A DNA stretch of 47,993 bases, taken from NCBI GenBank assembly GCA_014904985.1, contig MU129072.1:1-47993 (forward strand). Reading direction: 5' to 3'. This document shows positions 31,901 through 40,905 of the stretch, piece after piece. The notes beneath the pieces are model-generated. The model was not told the DNA's origin and searched no databases. It saw only the letters and a program-made list of their open reading frames with translations. Source of the DNA: Hydnum rufescens UP504 (lineage: Eukaryota; Basidiomycota; Agaricomycetes; Cantharellales; Hydnaceae). The position numbers were made by a program, and so were the translations under genes. Position 1 is the stretch's first letter, and every line of letters starts with the position of its first letter.

Positions 31901-33733
31901 CACTACGTCTTTAGATTCAACGGTACGTTCTAGCGAGCTGACTATGGCCTCGACATTATGAGACCCGGCAATCTCCGGCTTGATTGGAACGCGCTGCGTT
32001 TTGGTCGCTGTCTGAAGCCTCTTGCATAGCTCGAACGAGGATCCGAGAACGTCGCCCAATTTAACAGTAACCTGTTTCTCCATAAGGGACTTGTACAAGG
32101 CCTCGACATCGACGTTTTCCTGGAGTTCGCTGGCGAAACGGTACGCAGGAGATGCCCTTTTCTTGCTATGCTCAGTTTTAGACCGCACGACTACGTCTTC
32201 CAATGTAGGGTTTGTTTTAGACTTTGCTTTCGCCACTGGAGATCCCTTATCGTCAAGCGTTTCCTTGTGTTTGCGACTCGCAGGCTGATCCATGGTCGCA
32301 TCGCGCATTTCGATATCCTCGTTCGGTAAAGTTGGCGCGGGCTCGGCGGTGCGTGTCTCTTTCTTCAAGATAGTGGGTACCTTTGGGTTATCGGTAGGTG
32401 GAACTTGTCTGACCGGGCGTTGGGGCAACTCGACGTACGCCCTGTTCGGGCGATCTGCTTTCTTTCCTTTAGGATCGTCTTTTACATACGGCTCACTTCG
32501 CTTCGGTTCGACTTCCTCCTGCTTTCTTTCAGCCGGAAAGACTTCGTACTCGTAATCGCCAAACACGGCGAACTCTTGATTCAACAACTCAAAGCTTCGT
32601 AAGTGCTCTGTTTCCACGTTCGATGCGTTCGCAATCTGATCGCGCAGGATACGGGCTACTCCTCCGTTATCGATGTCACCGCGTGGCAGGTCGCTGCCGT
32701 CAAGCTGCACGAGGCGACCCTCGTTAGAAATCTTCAAAACCTTTTTCGCGATGAAGGCTTTCGTTTCAGGGCATTCCCTAAGTGAGTGTCCTTGTTCTCC
32801 GCACATAAAGCACTTGATTGACGAAACGTTAAATTTGCCTGGGCGACGCGCAACCTTATCGGGATCGAATTGGCCCAGAGCTATGGTCAAGCGCCCTATT
32901 TTCTCCGCAAGATCGTCGATGTTCGACTTCATCGGATCCCCTGGCTCTTGGACTTTACTATCCAAAGGTTTAGTTGTACCTTCTTCTTTCTTCTGCTTGA
33001 TTTCAAGCTTTGCCTGATGCTTCTTGCTTTTGACCTTCCTAGTCTCGTCGTCCGAATCGTCCGTACCCGAATCGTCGTCCGAGTCCGTCGTGTCAGCCGA
33101 CTTGTCGTCTTCCGAGGCTTCGTTCGATCCATCGTCATCCGGAACGCGGTATAGGTCTCGTTTAAGACGCAGCTTGATGGCCTGGGTGGCCTCGTTCATG
33201 GGAGGAGGATTGGTTAGATCCGTCCAGAGCTTGGAGTTCCTTAGTACATTGCCAATTTCTTCGCGAAACGACACGGGTTTGACACCCCTCCAGAAATAGT
33301 CGTACTTATCGGTTTGCGATAGAGCCTTGCGATCCTCAAGCGCTCTCGCGATAACCATGAACTCACGGATGTAATTATCGAATTTCTCGATAGAAGAAAG
33401 TTTCCTGTCCTTGCGGACGAGTTTGAGTAAATGATCTACCTTGTAATAAGGCTTCTCTTCTTCCGAAGGGTAGTAGTCCAGTAAACGGGACTTGAAAGCA
33501 TCCCAGTCATCATTATAATATTCATCTAACGACTCGATAAACCTTTCGGATTTAGTATCACAGTAACGAGTAATTTGACGAATTGTTTGGGTAGGGGTGA
33601 GATGGGCCGCGGTAGCGCAGAACTCATATTCCGCGAGGAAGCGTAAGATCCTTTTTCCTTTGAATCGCGGAGCGTCCCTGGAACGTGGTCCGGGCATGCG
33701 AGCGAACGTAGTAGTCGACATGTTTGTGACCAC
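25925..33733 (-). CDS. gag-pol: Gag-Pol polyprotein of Gypsy-A, 2602 residues, intact
   Basis: One frame from ATG 33733 to 25925 encodes the whole replication machinery. Gag occupies about 1-300 with an acidic Asp/Ser run near 200-230, and a CCHC knuckle CFMCGEQGHSLREC lies at about 306-320. A low-complexity linker runs to about 690. Protease has LIDSGSELN near 743. RT shows FVDDCAG near 1249. RNase H shows AVDSSP near 1428, KLELYG, LILDAS and GPDGLS. Integrase has an HHCC finger at about 1719-1757 and catalytic residues in DMDSV (1784), TIDNGSEF (1843) and GKSERGH (1876). From about 2063 a 540-residue tail follows: a basic/arginine-rich part, a predicted coiled coil near 2378-2478 and a Lys/Arg end. 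All catalytic motifs are present, so it looks active. It is much longer than usual gypsy polyproteins (about 1300-1700). Confidence 0.93.
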   Translation of the reverse strand: MVTNMSTTTFARMPGPRSRDAPRFKGKRILRFLAEYEFCATAAHLTPTQTIRQITRYCDTKSERFIESLDEYYNDDWDAFKSRLLDYYPSEEEKPYYKVDHLLKLVRKDRKLSSIEKFDNYIREFMVIARALEDRKALSQTDKYDYFWRGVKPVSFREEIGNVLRNSKLWTDLTNPPPMNEATQAIKLRLKRDLYRVPDDDGSNEASEDDKSADTTDSDDDSGTDDSDDETRKVKSKKHQAKLEIKQKKEEGTTKPLDSKVQEPGDPMKSNIDDLAEKIGRLTIALGQFDPDKVARRPGKFNVSSIKCFMCGEQGHSLRECPETKAFIAKKVLKISNEGRLVQLDGSDLPRGDIDNGGVARILRDQIANASNVETEHLRSFELLNQEFAVFGDYEYEVFPAERKQEEVEPKRSEPYVKDDPKGKKADRPNRAYVELPQRPVRQVPPTDNPKVPTILKKETRTAEPAPTLPNEDIEMRDATMDQPASRKHKETLDDKGSPVAKAKSKTNPTLEDVVVRSKTEHSKKRASPAYRFASELQENVDVEALYKSLMEKQVTVKLGDVLGSSFELCKRLQTATKTQRVPIKPEIAGSHNVEAIVSSLERTVESKDVVPISFPPEQSLGLPSKDLGDLSDNLTPTEPTEFKPGKPPKRPLINRPPKKPLDREINVVAFESDDSEDNYTSDDSGLDTEGQAEQYYRRQLEKEHNRVFNVRDSDFSFRPSFLAMVTAKIQGTIMGQPCTMLIDSGSELNMMVQSTQVKLELPMDPSGKDWILRGVSGHQVNLVGLCRDVPIQVGGVPLPHNFFITSDNIGQKDIILGQPWLFSYSARIEYAHGEGMNLQVWQDGDRQGRSVRVTLPIMSAPRNVFPIQLAKRRTAAVNSIEITSSNQNSIPEFLSSITSTISGGDVDSKKLGPSVSPTEILAYAMASPAVRDALYRGFHTQDVIRERDLEQQFIKTFIRDGYSYHQAVEGSDNVTRFIFGNRKYKPVGIKVHPVASYNPDSRPLVFKPLKLGDLPPLPTKPVRRDELEYTDRITKDRMSLMLGKIPAGFLSTEEVDLLAYLILLYQEAFAFEEHERGTFNTDYFPPYEMPTVPHEPWMKKNIRIPLGRMDDVLKLLQEQFDSGKYERSASSYRSAIFAVEKKSGLLRLVHDLQPLNGVTIRDAGLPPRIDEMIDQFTGRTCYCICDLKSGYDSYLLAEKSRDLTTFHGYGLGPLRLTRLPQGYTNSMQVFCRATSHMIGSMAPDRANVFVDDCAGMGPRSDYNQGTIPDNKNIRLFVFEFATMLQELLARVKESGATIAGQKTVIATPRLALLGAVVSKDGAHVSHEINAKLSKWPTCRNSTDVRGFLGTVGVVRRWIENFAIIAKPLTLLTRKMLPSEFSWTQDAQQAMDRLKYLASTAVPIRTIDYDLAREVTLKSQRSTDLGLVSIAVDSSPIGCGWIVSQQLEDGEYPIIFGSLTFNNVESRYSQPKLELYGVFRALTAERYRLHGLHFRLILDASYVGKMINNPGLPNAAMTRWIAYILLFDFEILHRSATKHRGPDGLSRRRQAEDDSSDSAYESETDEGIKLVKMPKISVDDEDNTQDSPDTALNRQPGECNPLEVEWTAPIVIEKDDLELNTLVGIFEGEAIVPDDKVLSEKLDHKHKVYEYDSPEHWDELLAYLTNLKLPEDRKRRVQIANRARHFFLLENMLWRRNGDKPPLQVVLSMDIRTRICKDAHDESGHRGRDPTFRKIRDSYWWPNMYNFVARYCQTCHECQIRSTYRNKIPVQPQYTKSVLRRFDMDSVNMPKGKHGYKYIVDLVDNLTGFLEATKLKHITSDKVADFLFEVMCRYGCIFQLTIDNGSEFKGAVQTLMDKYKVPVVRISPYNPQANGKSERGHAVWISALWKIRGIRIYDWPDYLGYAIWADRVTVKRNTGYTPYYLLYGQHPLMPYDVKDRTFHSLDWPSVQTTEDLLALRIIQLSKKEELLEEAVLANEKSRLRAADAFNQKHAARMAAGEYAPGEWVIVYNEALDNQHGSKGVAKWFGPFIIVQRRPSGAYVVQQPDGIVLRRPIAWKRLKLYHFRDNQEPVVRTPVWNQDEEEMDVSAVSHRRIPPRRSQPWNLADPDEVDKYWTSKYESWQRRALGLDPESKLEDETDPDVAADEEMWRFYHKNPDAQYDPPRFPSGIKFPPRLFNWLPWGSRDAHVVGGMKTLNQFIRISMMTVVKFQEQRTITVGNEYDQTSNNQVEHIIMPVEELTEVGPLTFTCNMMDRYVPRYPDSPRSDADREIPHRRDESYRRDDRRPRAPPRDTAKRRQPESDTMSRQSSPAPSTNQSETMETIETSVRNSHRSHKKGGRNMGEISMDISDSPPPVNPATKGKELAKSTAPRGNVFISVSDEVMKNIKTVSSRMGTYERGYREMQNRHAREFESLRGEFERIRDDASTISRRTEDLMFNFKKSTSGMYKRLDAIEVQQRQAADTAYALKDVLLRLHNESFSLDDYFAAINELFRGALTVLADHADESDPRFKALKVEIRSVFQHWNSIVPLAAYDNPWMAELINIIGKAKEKKRPVIDMNPRTTPLVFKGKDGDETRGRSEHSANKPSGSGNRQATQTRRK

Positions 33734-33778
33734 GGCTTAAAGAATTGAATTGGGTTGATACGGATTGAGAGTTGTGAC

Positions 33779-33796
33779 CCCCTGTAAGGACCACCA
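33779..33796 (-). other. Likely primer-binding site of Gypsy-A
   Basis: Reads TGGTGGTCCTTACAGGGG on the minus strand, 4 nt after the LTR end, the usual place and start for a site matching a tRNA 3' CCA end. The tRNA is not identified. Confidence 0.5.
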
Positions 33797-33800
33797 GATT

Positions 33801-35159
33801 TGTAAGCAGGAAACTGTGGAAGAAACCAGCTACAGTCCGCGAAATGGAAACGAGGACAAAGAAGGGGGATCACGGGGCCAATCCGAACGTTAGGGTCCGA
33901 GGGAAGGAAGGGTCTTTGGACGGGTAGAATTGTCCTGTATAGACGGAGCCTATCCAGACAATAAATGAAGGGGTTGTTAAATCAGAGAATCACACTCTAG
34001 GTCCTCCTCTTGAGAGCCTATCAGAAGTGTGATTAGTGGGGGTTGAGTTTTGGAATTTACCCTGACACCAGCAGCAGTTCAACTAGCTTTTCAACTGGGG
34101 ATGGGGGGAAAGACGATAGAAATTCGCATCTCCTGCACTTAATATACATCACAGAAAAATGCTATGGTAACCGGCGGAAAGATGGGATTAAGGCGAAAAT
34201 GAGGAAAAAGAAATCAAGTCAAAAGCTTCAAAACTGAAGGAGATATTCAATTAACAAGTGAGAATGGGAGAATATGGCTTAACCAAGGTATTCCTCCTCT
34301 TCTACTGGACCAAATCCCTTGAGGAATGGTGGAACTGGTCGTCCTAGATGTACCCTCCATCGGGCATAGGGTGCCGGAACCATAATTGCCTTTAGTAATC
34401 AGAAAAGCGGAGGTAAAAGTGAAATGAGCCATGAGGAGACTAAATTACAGGAGGCCGAGTTCTAATCCGCTCGTTTTGCCCTTGGTACCGTTCGATGCGG
34501 ATTTTCAGCGTCTTTCCAGGGGTGATCGTTTCGAACGAATCGGATCAAAACTGATGGAGTTATTCGCGAAATACTGAAGAATAGTGTGGAACATGAGGTA
34601 AAGTCGACCTGGAGGATGCAGTTCTCATCCGATAAACGTGTGTGTGGTACCGTTAGACAGGTATTAATCGTAGCTTTCTGGGCGCTGTCTTGCCGAGTCG
34701 ATCCGATCGAAATTGGTGGAGATATTCGCGAAATACTCCTTGAGAGTATTGGAATAGCCCCTATTCCACATGTGACAAGTCCGCGAGTCAAAGTGGGAGT
34801 CGTGTTACGTAATACAAGGTCAAATACCGCCCTTGAGGCAATTGGATAAGCCGGTGGTGATACAATAGATGGACGAAAGTAAGCAAGTTGAATTGCTATA
34901 GCCTGGTTGAACTGGCTTGGAGATAAGTACAAATTTGATGGCCTGTTGAAGTGCCAAGGACGGACAAATAATTGTCTCGTATATAGGGTGGAGGAAAAGT
35001 AAAAAGGGACCACGGATCCTGGGATGTGAATCCATGCTATTTGACGGCCAGAGGAATAACGAGTGTGGATACGAGAGAAATGTAAGAATATGGATTCGTT
35101 TGAGGAGGTAATTGGGCCCGGATGAGGTATGTACGTAATGGGATTTTATCCCTCCAACA
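33801..35159 (-). repeat. 5' LTR of Gypsy-A
   Basis: 1359 bp, nearly identical to the 3' LTR. On the minus strand it ends CTGCTTACA, then four bases, then a TGG-starting primer site. Open frames inside it occur equally in the other LTR and show no domain. Confidence 0.95.
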
Positions 35160-35773
35160 ACGGCGAACGTGTTCATGGTGTTCTTCTCACGAATTGGAGA
35201 AAATGAGGATGTCTTCGAGATATACGATGACGAACAGATCCACCATATCCTGGAATGAGTCGTTCATGAAATACTGGAACTGCGCTGGGGAGTTGGCTGC
35301 TCCCATTGGCATTACGAGCCACTCATAGGCACCGTACTGTGTGCGAAATGATGTGAGCCACTCATGTCCTTCGGCAACTCTGATGTTGTAGTAGCCATCG
35401 CGAAGATCGATTTTTGTATAGATCGTGGCACTGTGAAGGCGATCGAGGAGGTCGTTGATGAGGGGGATGGGGTAGCGACTCTTTTTCATGATGCAATTGA
35501 GTGCTCTATAATCAATGCAAAGGTGAAGCCCACCACCTTTCTTTTTCATGAAGAGGATTGGCACACCTGTGGGGGAGGTTGAAGGGCATATGAATCCTTT
35601 TGCAAGGAATTCATCGATGAACTCATGTAGCGCGGCAAGTTCACTTTCCGACATTGGGTATATGGGGCCTCATGGTATGTCACGACCTTCCTCAATGTTG
35701 AACCAAAGGTCATATTTGTGATGCGGTGGTAGATAGCTGGCCGCTGTACCAGTGAAGATGTCATGGAATTCAT
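35160..35773 (-). pseudogene. Gypsy-B reverse transcriptase, truncated
   Basis: Contains [62 protein letters not shown] and [10 protein letters not shown] near 35195, where the usual YLDD reads YLED. A TGA follows FSNS, then EEHHEHVRR up to the Gypsy-A border at 35159. Thumb, RNase H and integrase are missing. Not functional. Confidence 0.85.
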
Positions 35774-35789
35774 GGTATTCCAGGGGGAG

Positions 35790-36600
35790 TCATTGTGCGA
35801 GGTCTTGGCATTCCTTGATGGGGATTGATTCGGGTAACGCAGAGGTGGGGGGAGTGTCGTGAACCACTGATGCGGTTCGTGCGTGGGTTGGATTGGTGAC
35901 GACGCATGCGTAGAGTGTCACGCTTTCGTCACTGGCTGCTTGAATGAAGTCTTCAGCTTCATAGACTTCAATTGTGATGCTGTGGGTTGGGGGCCTTGCC
36001 ATTATCAGTTCTGGGGTCGAGGCGGTCGTCGCAATGACGTTGATGCTTAATGGCGTCGTTACAAGTTCCGAGTGGTGCGCCATGTGCTCGATTCACATTT
36101 CCGCCCACAAGATTTGTGGATTGACTTGTCGCAACCAGGGGAGTCCCAGTACGATGGGGGTCAAGGAGTGGAGTTGTGATTTGACAAACTCAATATTTTG
36201 TTGCGATGAGTTCGCGAAAGTGACTGGGAGTGTAACTATACACTCAAGGTTGTTCGCGATCAATCCGTCGAATAATTGCAAGGGGTGTGGTGTCACCAAA
36301 CGATGACGGTGTGGCGTGGCACGTGAGTTCTGTACTCGCAATGTGTCAATGAAGTTTTCGGAGGCACCACAGTTGACGAGTGCTGAGATGGGGCTGTCTG
36401 AGAGGAGGGGGATTGAGACCATCATGATGAATGACGATGGGGAGAGGGAAGAGATGGTGGCTCTTAGATGAGCGGTTCCATCGGGGGGGGGATGATGATG
36501 AGATCTCAGTGATGCAAGGTTCCTCTGTTGTGCTGGGGCCTCCTGAGAAGGTGAACATAGCGTGAGCTACTGGGGTTCGTGACATTGCTGTCGCGGTTGT
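35790..36600 (-). pseudogene. Gypsy-B protease and linker, active site lost
   Basis: The protease motif reads ALVNCGASENFID near 36370 where active relatives have D-S-G, so the catalytic Asp has become Asn. The downstream part (IVLGLPWLRQVNP) is well kept. A linker (from MAHHSELVTTPLS) leads toward RT. Stops separate it from Gag and RT. Confidence 0.75.
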
Positions 36601-38184
36601 GCTGCTGGTACTGGTGGACGTCGCGGCAGGTGTCGTCGCGGTTCGCGGTGCGTTGCGACGACTGGGGCAACTATCTACTGCATGGTTGCTATTCCCACAG
36701 TATGCACAGAGCTTTTCACGTCTTCGTCATTCCTTTTCCTCTTCGGTGAGCACGCCATTAGACTTGTGAACTTTCGGGTCGCGCAGGGGGTTTGTTGAGG
36801 ATGAAGGGGATGTTGACGATGAGGGGTTCGCGGTGTGGGGTTGTGTGCCGTGATCTGAGGTCCTCGTGGCTTTGAGTTCCTCTTGGCATTCCCAATACTG
36901 GCCATCAAATCTTAGCGCAGCTTGGTACATGCCTTGGAGTTTCACGGGCTTGCCGTCTTGCGAGATGTCATCTTGTAGACGGTTTGGTAAGCCTTGGTAG
37001 AACTGCGAGCGGAGTGCGTCGTCGTTCCACCTGGTGAGGCTCGCTACTTCCTTGAACTGGTTGATGTAGCGGAGGACATGGTGGTTGTCATTCATATTGA
37101 GCACACGTAGTTTTCGCTCTTGAGTCGCGACCTTGTCTGGGTCTCTGAAGTACATGTGGAGCTCTTCCTCGAAGAGCATCCAGCTGGAGAGTGTGGGGGA
37201 TTCCTCCATCTCCATGATGAGGCATTGGAACCATTGCCTTGCTGTATCCGTGAGATACAATCTGGCCCAGATGATGTGCGCGCTTTCTAGCATGAATCAC
37301 GATGGTTGCGATCAGAATGCCATTTTGCAGTGCGCAAGGAATCCATATAGTTTAGAGGGGTCGTGCCCCGAGAACATCTCCGGCTCTTTGATTTTGGGTT
37401 CGCGAAGTGCATGTCCCGATGGCGCGGAGGGTTGGGCAATTGTCACTGTTTCACGGTATCGCAGAGTGGTGGGGAGGTGTTCGAGTTTGGTTCCTCAATG
37501 GTCCATGCCTGGAGTTGGGGCCTGAACACAGAGCCCAGGTGCGGGGGGTGGAGTGCGCATCCTCGAACATTGCGCGTTGCGGAGTTGGTTGCACGATGTT
37601 GCTAGGTGGTGCGTACGTGACTGAATTGCCTCGCAGTGTGTCGTCAAGGTTTTGAGGTGAAAACTCATTGTTTTCCTCAGGGTAGGTTTGGGGCTCGAAG
37701 TGGGGGGCTTCGAGTGAGGGTGCAAGGTGCGAATTGTGAGTTGTGTGCTGCAGGCGAGACTATTTGTCTCAGTCGCGTATTTGTGTCGAGGATGGCGACC
37801 GCGAGTTGCGGTGTGCGATTTCATTGCGCAGCTCTCAGTTTTTGTTCGCAAGTTCTTTGAGGCGAGCATTCATCTGGGCGTTGGTGCACGCCATTTCCGC
37901 TTGTATCTGCGTGCTGCATGCTAGGTCTGCCTGCATTTGTTGCAGCATGCGCAGGAGCATTGTCTCAGTGCTCGAAGTTGACATGGTGCTGGGAGGGTTT
38001 CCATGTGCGGACCTTGCATCGAGTTGGGTGGTGTTTGTATCATGGGATACGTCGTCCAGGGGGTGATTGGCGCCTCAAGGACGATTGGAGAGGAGAGGGC
38101 GGAGGTGGTTTCGACGGTGGCTGTGTCATTGCGATAGTCATCGGCGACTGGTTGTGGGTGTGGGTTCCATCGAGTGGAGGGCAT
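36600..38184 (-). pseudogene. Gypsy-B Gag, broken
   Basis: Starts MPSTRWNPHPQP at 38184, continues through several frames, then PKIKEPEMFSGHDPSKLYGFLAHCKMAF near 37330-37420 and a Gag core (SAHIIWARLYLTDTARQWF, WMLFEEELHMYFRDPD) at about 37000-37290. A CCHC knuckle CAYCGNSNHAVDSC lies near 36670-36712. At least one stop (near 37293) and frame changes separate the pieces. Confidence 0.75.
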
Positions 38185-38226
38185 ATTGAGTCTTTCAAGG
38201 AAGTCGGTTATTTAGATCGAGAATAC

Positions 38227-38683
38227 TGTTAAGGGTTGTACTCAAGGCGAAAGATATGATGACGTAATCAACACAAATACAAGAAAGGCCCTTAAGGCAA
38301 TTGACAAGGGAGTCGCGAAGTGGGGATTATGTAAGTCACAAGAGACGAGTACATACGAGGAAGACCGGCTTCTTGAGACTTAATAGGTGAAGGTTTTAAG
38401 ATGAGAGTCGCGAGCGATAACTGAGATCGCGAGAGTGGAATTCAATCGGTTGACAATATATTCTCAATCTTCTAAAGAGTGAGTGTACATCAAGTAACTA
38501 CTTATACTATTAGAGATCAAAAGGGTTTATGGATAAAGGGGTGTTGAATAAAGGAGGGATGTATATAATAGGAAATGCTGAAAGAGGAAGGCACAATGGC
38601 GGCTAGGGGGAAGGTCACATGATGGCGCGTTTGGCTTGGTTATTCTGTGTATGTAAGCGAGGTTACGAGTACGACTCGTAACA
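38227..38683 (-). repeat. 5' LTR of Gypsy-B (457 bp)
   Basis: Terminal inverted repeats TGTTA (38227) and TAACA (38683). Immediately downstream on the minus strand lie a short leader and the Gag ATG at 38184. There is no partner copy in the window. At 38684 the CpG-poor Gypsy-D sequence starts, so this LTR was inserted into Gypsy-D. Confidence 0.65.
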
Positions 38684-40013
38684 CCTACCACATAAGATTA
38701 TCTGAATTAGGGTTCAGCCCCAACATTGGTGATATTGAAGAATTAGAAACACTTGCCTTGCGAGTTGAGTCTGCACAAAGCCTGCTGAATTATGAAGACA
38801 GATGTAACCAGAAGACCAATCAACAAGAGCATGGGCACCTTTGCTGAGTGCAAGGAATATGCCCACCAGATAGCATACAACCAACATCCAATCTGGTGGC
38901 TGGAATCTCCCAGGTTACCCCAACTAGTTCCCAGAAATCACAAGCAAGATCCCAGACATATGCCATAGCTCGAGCATCAAGTGGAGGGTGTGTGGTGGAC
39001 ACCCACTGCCTAACTCCAGCTCAGATGGACCAATACTGTGCTGAAAACCATTGCTTTGACTGTGGAAAAGTGGGCCATGTCCAAAAAGACTGCCCTGATC
39101 ACTGATCCGCTAAGCCCAGTATATGCACCAATGCAGTATCTATCAAGACATTACAGAACATGGATGGCTCACATCATGGCTACTACTGAAATGCCACAAC
39201 ACCAATGCTGTAAGGACAAACTTGTTAACAGAGCCCTTGAATGAAATACTGCTCACCCAAAAGACATCAGTAGGGTTCTACCTAACTCTATGGTTGTGAA
39301 GGTGGCCATCAATGGCCATACTTGTCAAGTGCTCATTGACACTGGTTCTTTAGCAGACTTTATCTCTACCACTTGTGCTGACCAACTAAAGCTACCCATT
39401 GAGAACCCAGTTAACCCACTGCCAATGCAGTTAGCTGTTACAGGCTCTCAGTCACTGATCCACCATGAGACCTGTGTCTTATTTGAGTTGCAAGGTATTC
39501 ATATCCAGTGATGATTTGATATCATGAACCTAGACTCATATGATATCATGCTGGGCATGCCTTTTCTATACCAACACTCAGTTACCCTTGGGTTCAATCC
39601 CACCCATTTTGTAATTGGGAATACAGACCCACTTCCACTATGAGGTCAGGATATTTCAGTCATCCCCTCTCACCATGCCACTATTATCAAAGAGAATATT
39701 GAAACTCTGCAGCAACAGCTCCACACTGAGTGTGCAGATCTCTGTAAGGCTGTAGAGGAAACCCCCCTTCCTCCCTTCCATAACATCAACCACTCCATAC
39801 CACTTATTGATGAAACCAAGGTCTGTAAGTCCTGGTGGTCCACATGCCCTGAGGCTCTTTGACCCCTGTGGAATAAGAAATGTGATGCCATGATTAATAC
39901 TGGCTGCTGGGAATACCATGTAGGACCAAATGTGGTGTGGAAGATAAAAACATCCAGTATCAGAAAATGTGAAATCACACCACTTCCAGCCTTTGGATGA
40001 TCACATGACCAAT
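38684..40013 (+). pseudogene. Gypsy-D Gag C-terminus and protease, broken
   Basis: Plus strand, CpG-poor. A Gag piece (HIRLSELGFSPNIGDIEELE), a knuckle CFDCGKVGHVQKDC near 39055-39096, a protease VLIDTGSLADFIST near 39330-39370 with the DTG intact, IMLGMPFLYQHS, then a linker to WEYHVGPN near 39910-39930. Several stops interrupt it. The 5' end is cut by the Gypsy-B LTR. The 3' end fades into SINE-like sequence, and the RT part lies at 46020. Confidence 0.75.
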
Positions 40014-40165
40014 TATGAAATTAATTATAGCTACATGCAGAAACCAAATTTGTTCTATAACTCTGTCAGTGTTGATCAGAGACATACACCCATATAACTC
40101 TTGGAAAGCTACAATTCACACCTTTCTAATGGTACCAAACACAAGTTGAACAGACCAAAACTGCA

Positions 40166-40173
40166 CTCTCCAG
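40166..40173. repeat. Target-site duplication CTCTCCAG of the foldback element
   Basis: Same 8 bases at 44882-44889, immediately outside both element ends. Confidence 0.8.
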
Positions 40174-40379
40174 CACCTAACACATCCTCAAAAAGGTACC
40201 TCTTAGGTGGGTTCCAGTTGCATTGGCCTTTGACCTAAGAGGTGGTTTTTATATAGGCACATCTAGGCGGTGTCTAAAGGTGTTCAAAAGATGAAAAATT
40301 TCTAAGTCCCTATAATAGGCACACCTATCTGTGCCTGCTGCAGGCACTCCCAGGCTTTTTAACTATTTGATAGGCATTC

Positions 40380-40620
40380 TGGGGTTGATTTAGGCATGCT
40401 TAAATCAGTTGTGTCTAATGATGTCTAGAGCTTAATTATTGACTTTGAATTGAAGAGGCTTATCCAGGGTTGATTTAGACATGCCTAAATCAGTGATGTC
40501 TAGTGATGTGTAGAGTCAGGTGCTGCTCCAGGGGTTTTACAATGACTTGATGGACACCCTGCAGTTGATTTAGGCATGCCTAAATCAGCTGTGTCTAGTC
40601 ATGTCTAGAGCTTGCTATAT
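40380..40620. repeat. Three copies of a self-complementary 22-mer in the left arm
   Basis: TGATTTAGGCATGCCTAAATC-type palindromes at about 40387, 40469 and 40566 (two with single changes), each followed by NTGTCTANTNATGT[CG]TAGAG, forming 80-100 bp units. The same blocks appear inverted at about 44435-44670. Confidence 0.75.
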
Positions 40621-40723
40621 CTCATTAGAGTTTCCTGGTGTGTCCATGAGGGCTTAGTATGCAGTGTGTCTACTAGTGGATAAATTAGAACAGGTTGACC
40701 ATCACCAGGAGGTGTCTAATTGT

Positions 40724-40905
40724 GTGCCTAAGCAAGTCTAAGCATGTCTAGGGGTGTCTAAGCTTGTCTGGGCATGTCTAGGTGTCTAGGTATGTCTAAG
40801 CATGTCTAGGCATGCCTAGGTGTCTAGGCATGTCTAGGTGTCTAGGCATGTCTAGGCATGTCTAGGCATGTCTAGGCATGTCTAGGCATGTCTAGGCAGG
40901 TAACT
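40724..40905. repeat. 10-bp tandem repeat (TCTAGGCATG)n
   Basis: Degenerate then regular copies of TCTAGGCATG, cleanest at 40835-40900. The mirrored array is at about 44150-44330 in the right arm (CATGCCTAGA). The 10-bp period is close to one DNA helical turn. No function is claimed. Confidence 0.85.

Larger units (their letters stand above)
24490..35159 (-). mobile_element. Gypsy-A: intact 10.67-kb Ty3/gypsy element with a single giant polyprotein
   Basis: Two 1359-bp direct LTRs (24490-25848 and 33801-35159) enclose one uninterrupted minus-strand gene. By eye the LTRs differ at one base (C at 25008, T at 34319), so the copy is very recent. Ends are TGTAAGC...CCAACA on the plus strand. The 5' leader is only 67 bp and the 3' spacer 76 bp. 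There is no 5-bp target duplication: flanks are GGCGC at left and ACGGC at right, and they belong to two different gypsy families. It is CpG-rich. Order is Gag, protease, RT, RNase H, integrase, then a long C-terminal extension. No chromodomain is seen. Confidence 0.93.
35160..38683 (-). mobile_element. Gypsy-B: 5' half of a second Ty3/gypsy family
   Basis: On the minus strand: LTR 38227-38683, Gag, CCHC knuckle, protease, linker and RT up to HHEHVRR, where Gypsy-A begins. RNase H, integrase and the 3' LTR are absent. Its LTR (TGTTACGAG...CCTTAACA on the minus strand) does not match the Gypsy-C LTR. CpG-rich with moderate decay. Confidence 0.75.

Noticed and set aside
34462..35013. 183-residue frame in the Gypsy-A LTR (also at 25151-25702)
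   Set aside because: Lies wholly in a non-coding LTR and is open only because the two LTRs are nearly identical. No domain.
24490..35159. Gypsy-A inserted by simple integration into one gypsy host element
   Set aside because: There is no 5-bp duplication, and the LTRs of the two flanking elements differ.
40835..40900. AGGCATGTCT repeats match the p53 half-site consensus
   Set aside because: Fungi lack p53. The match follows from any RRRCATGYYY decamer repeat.
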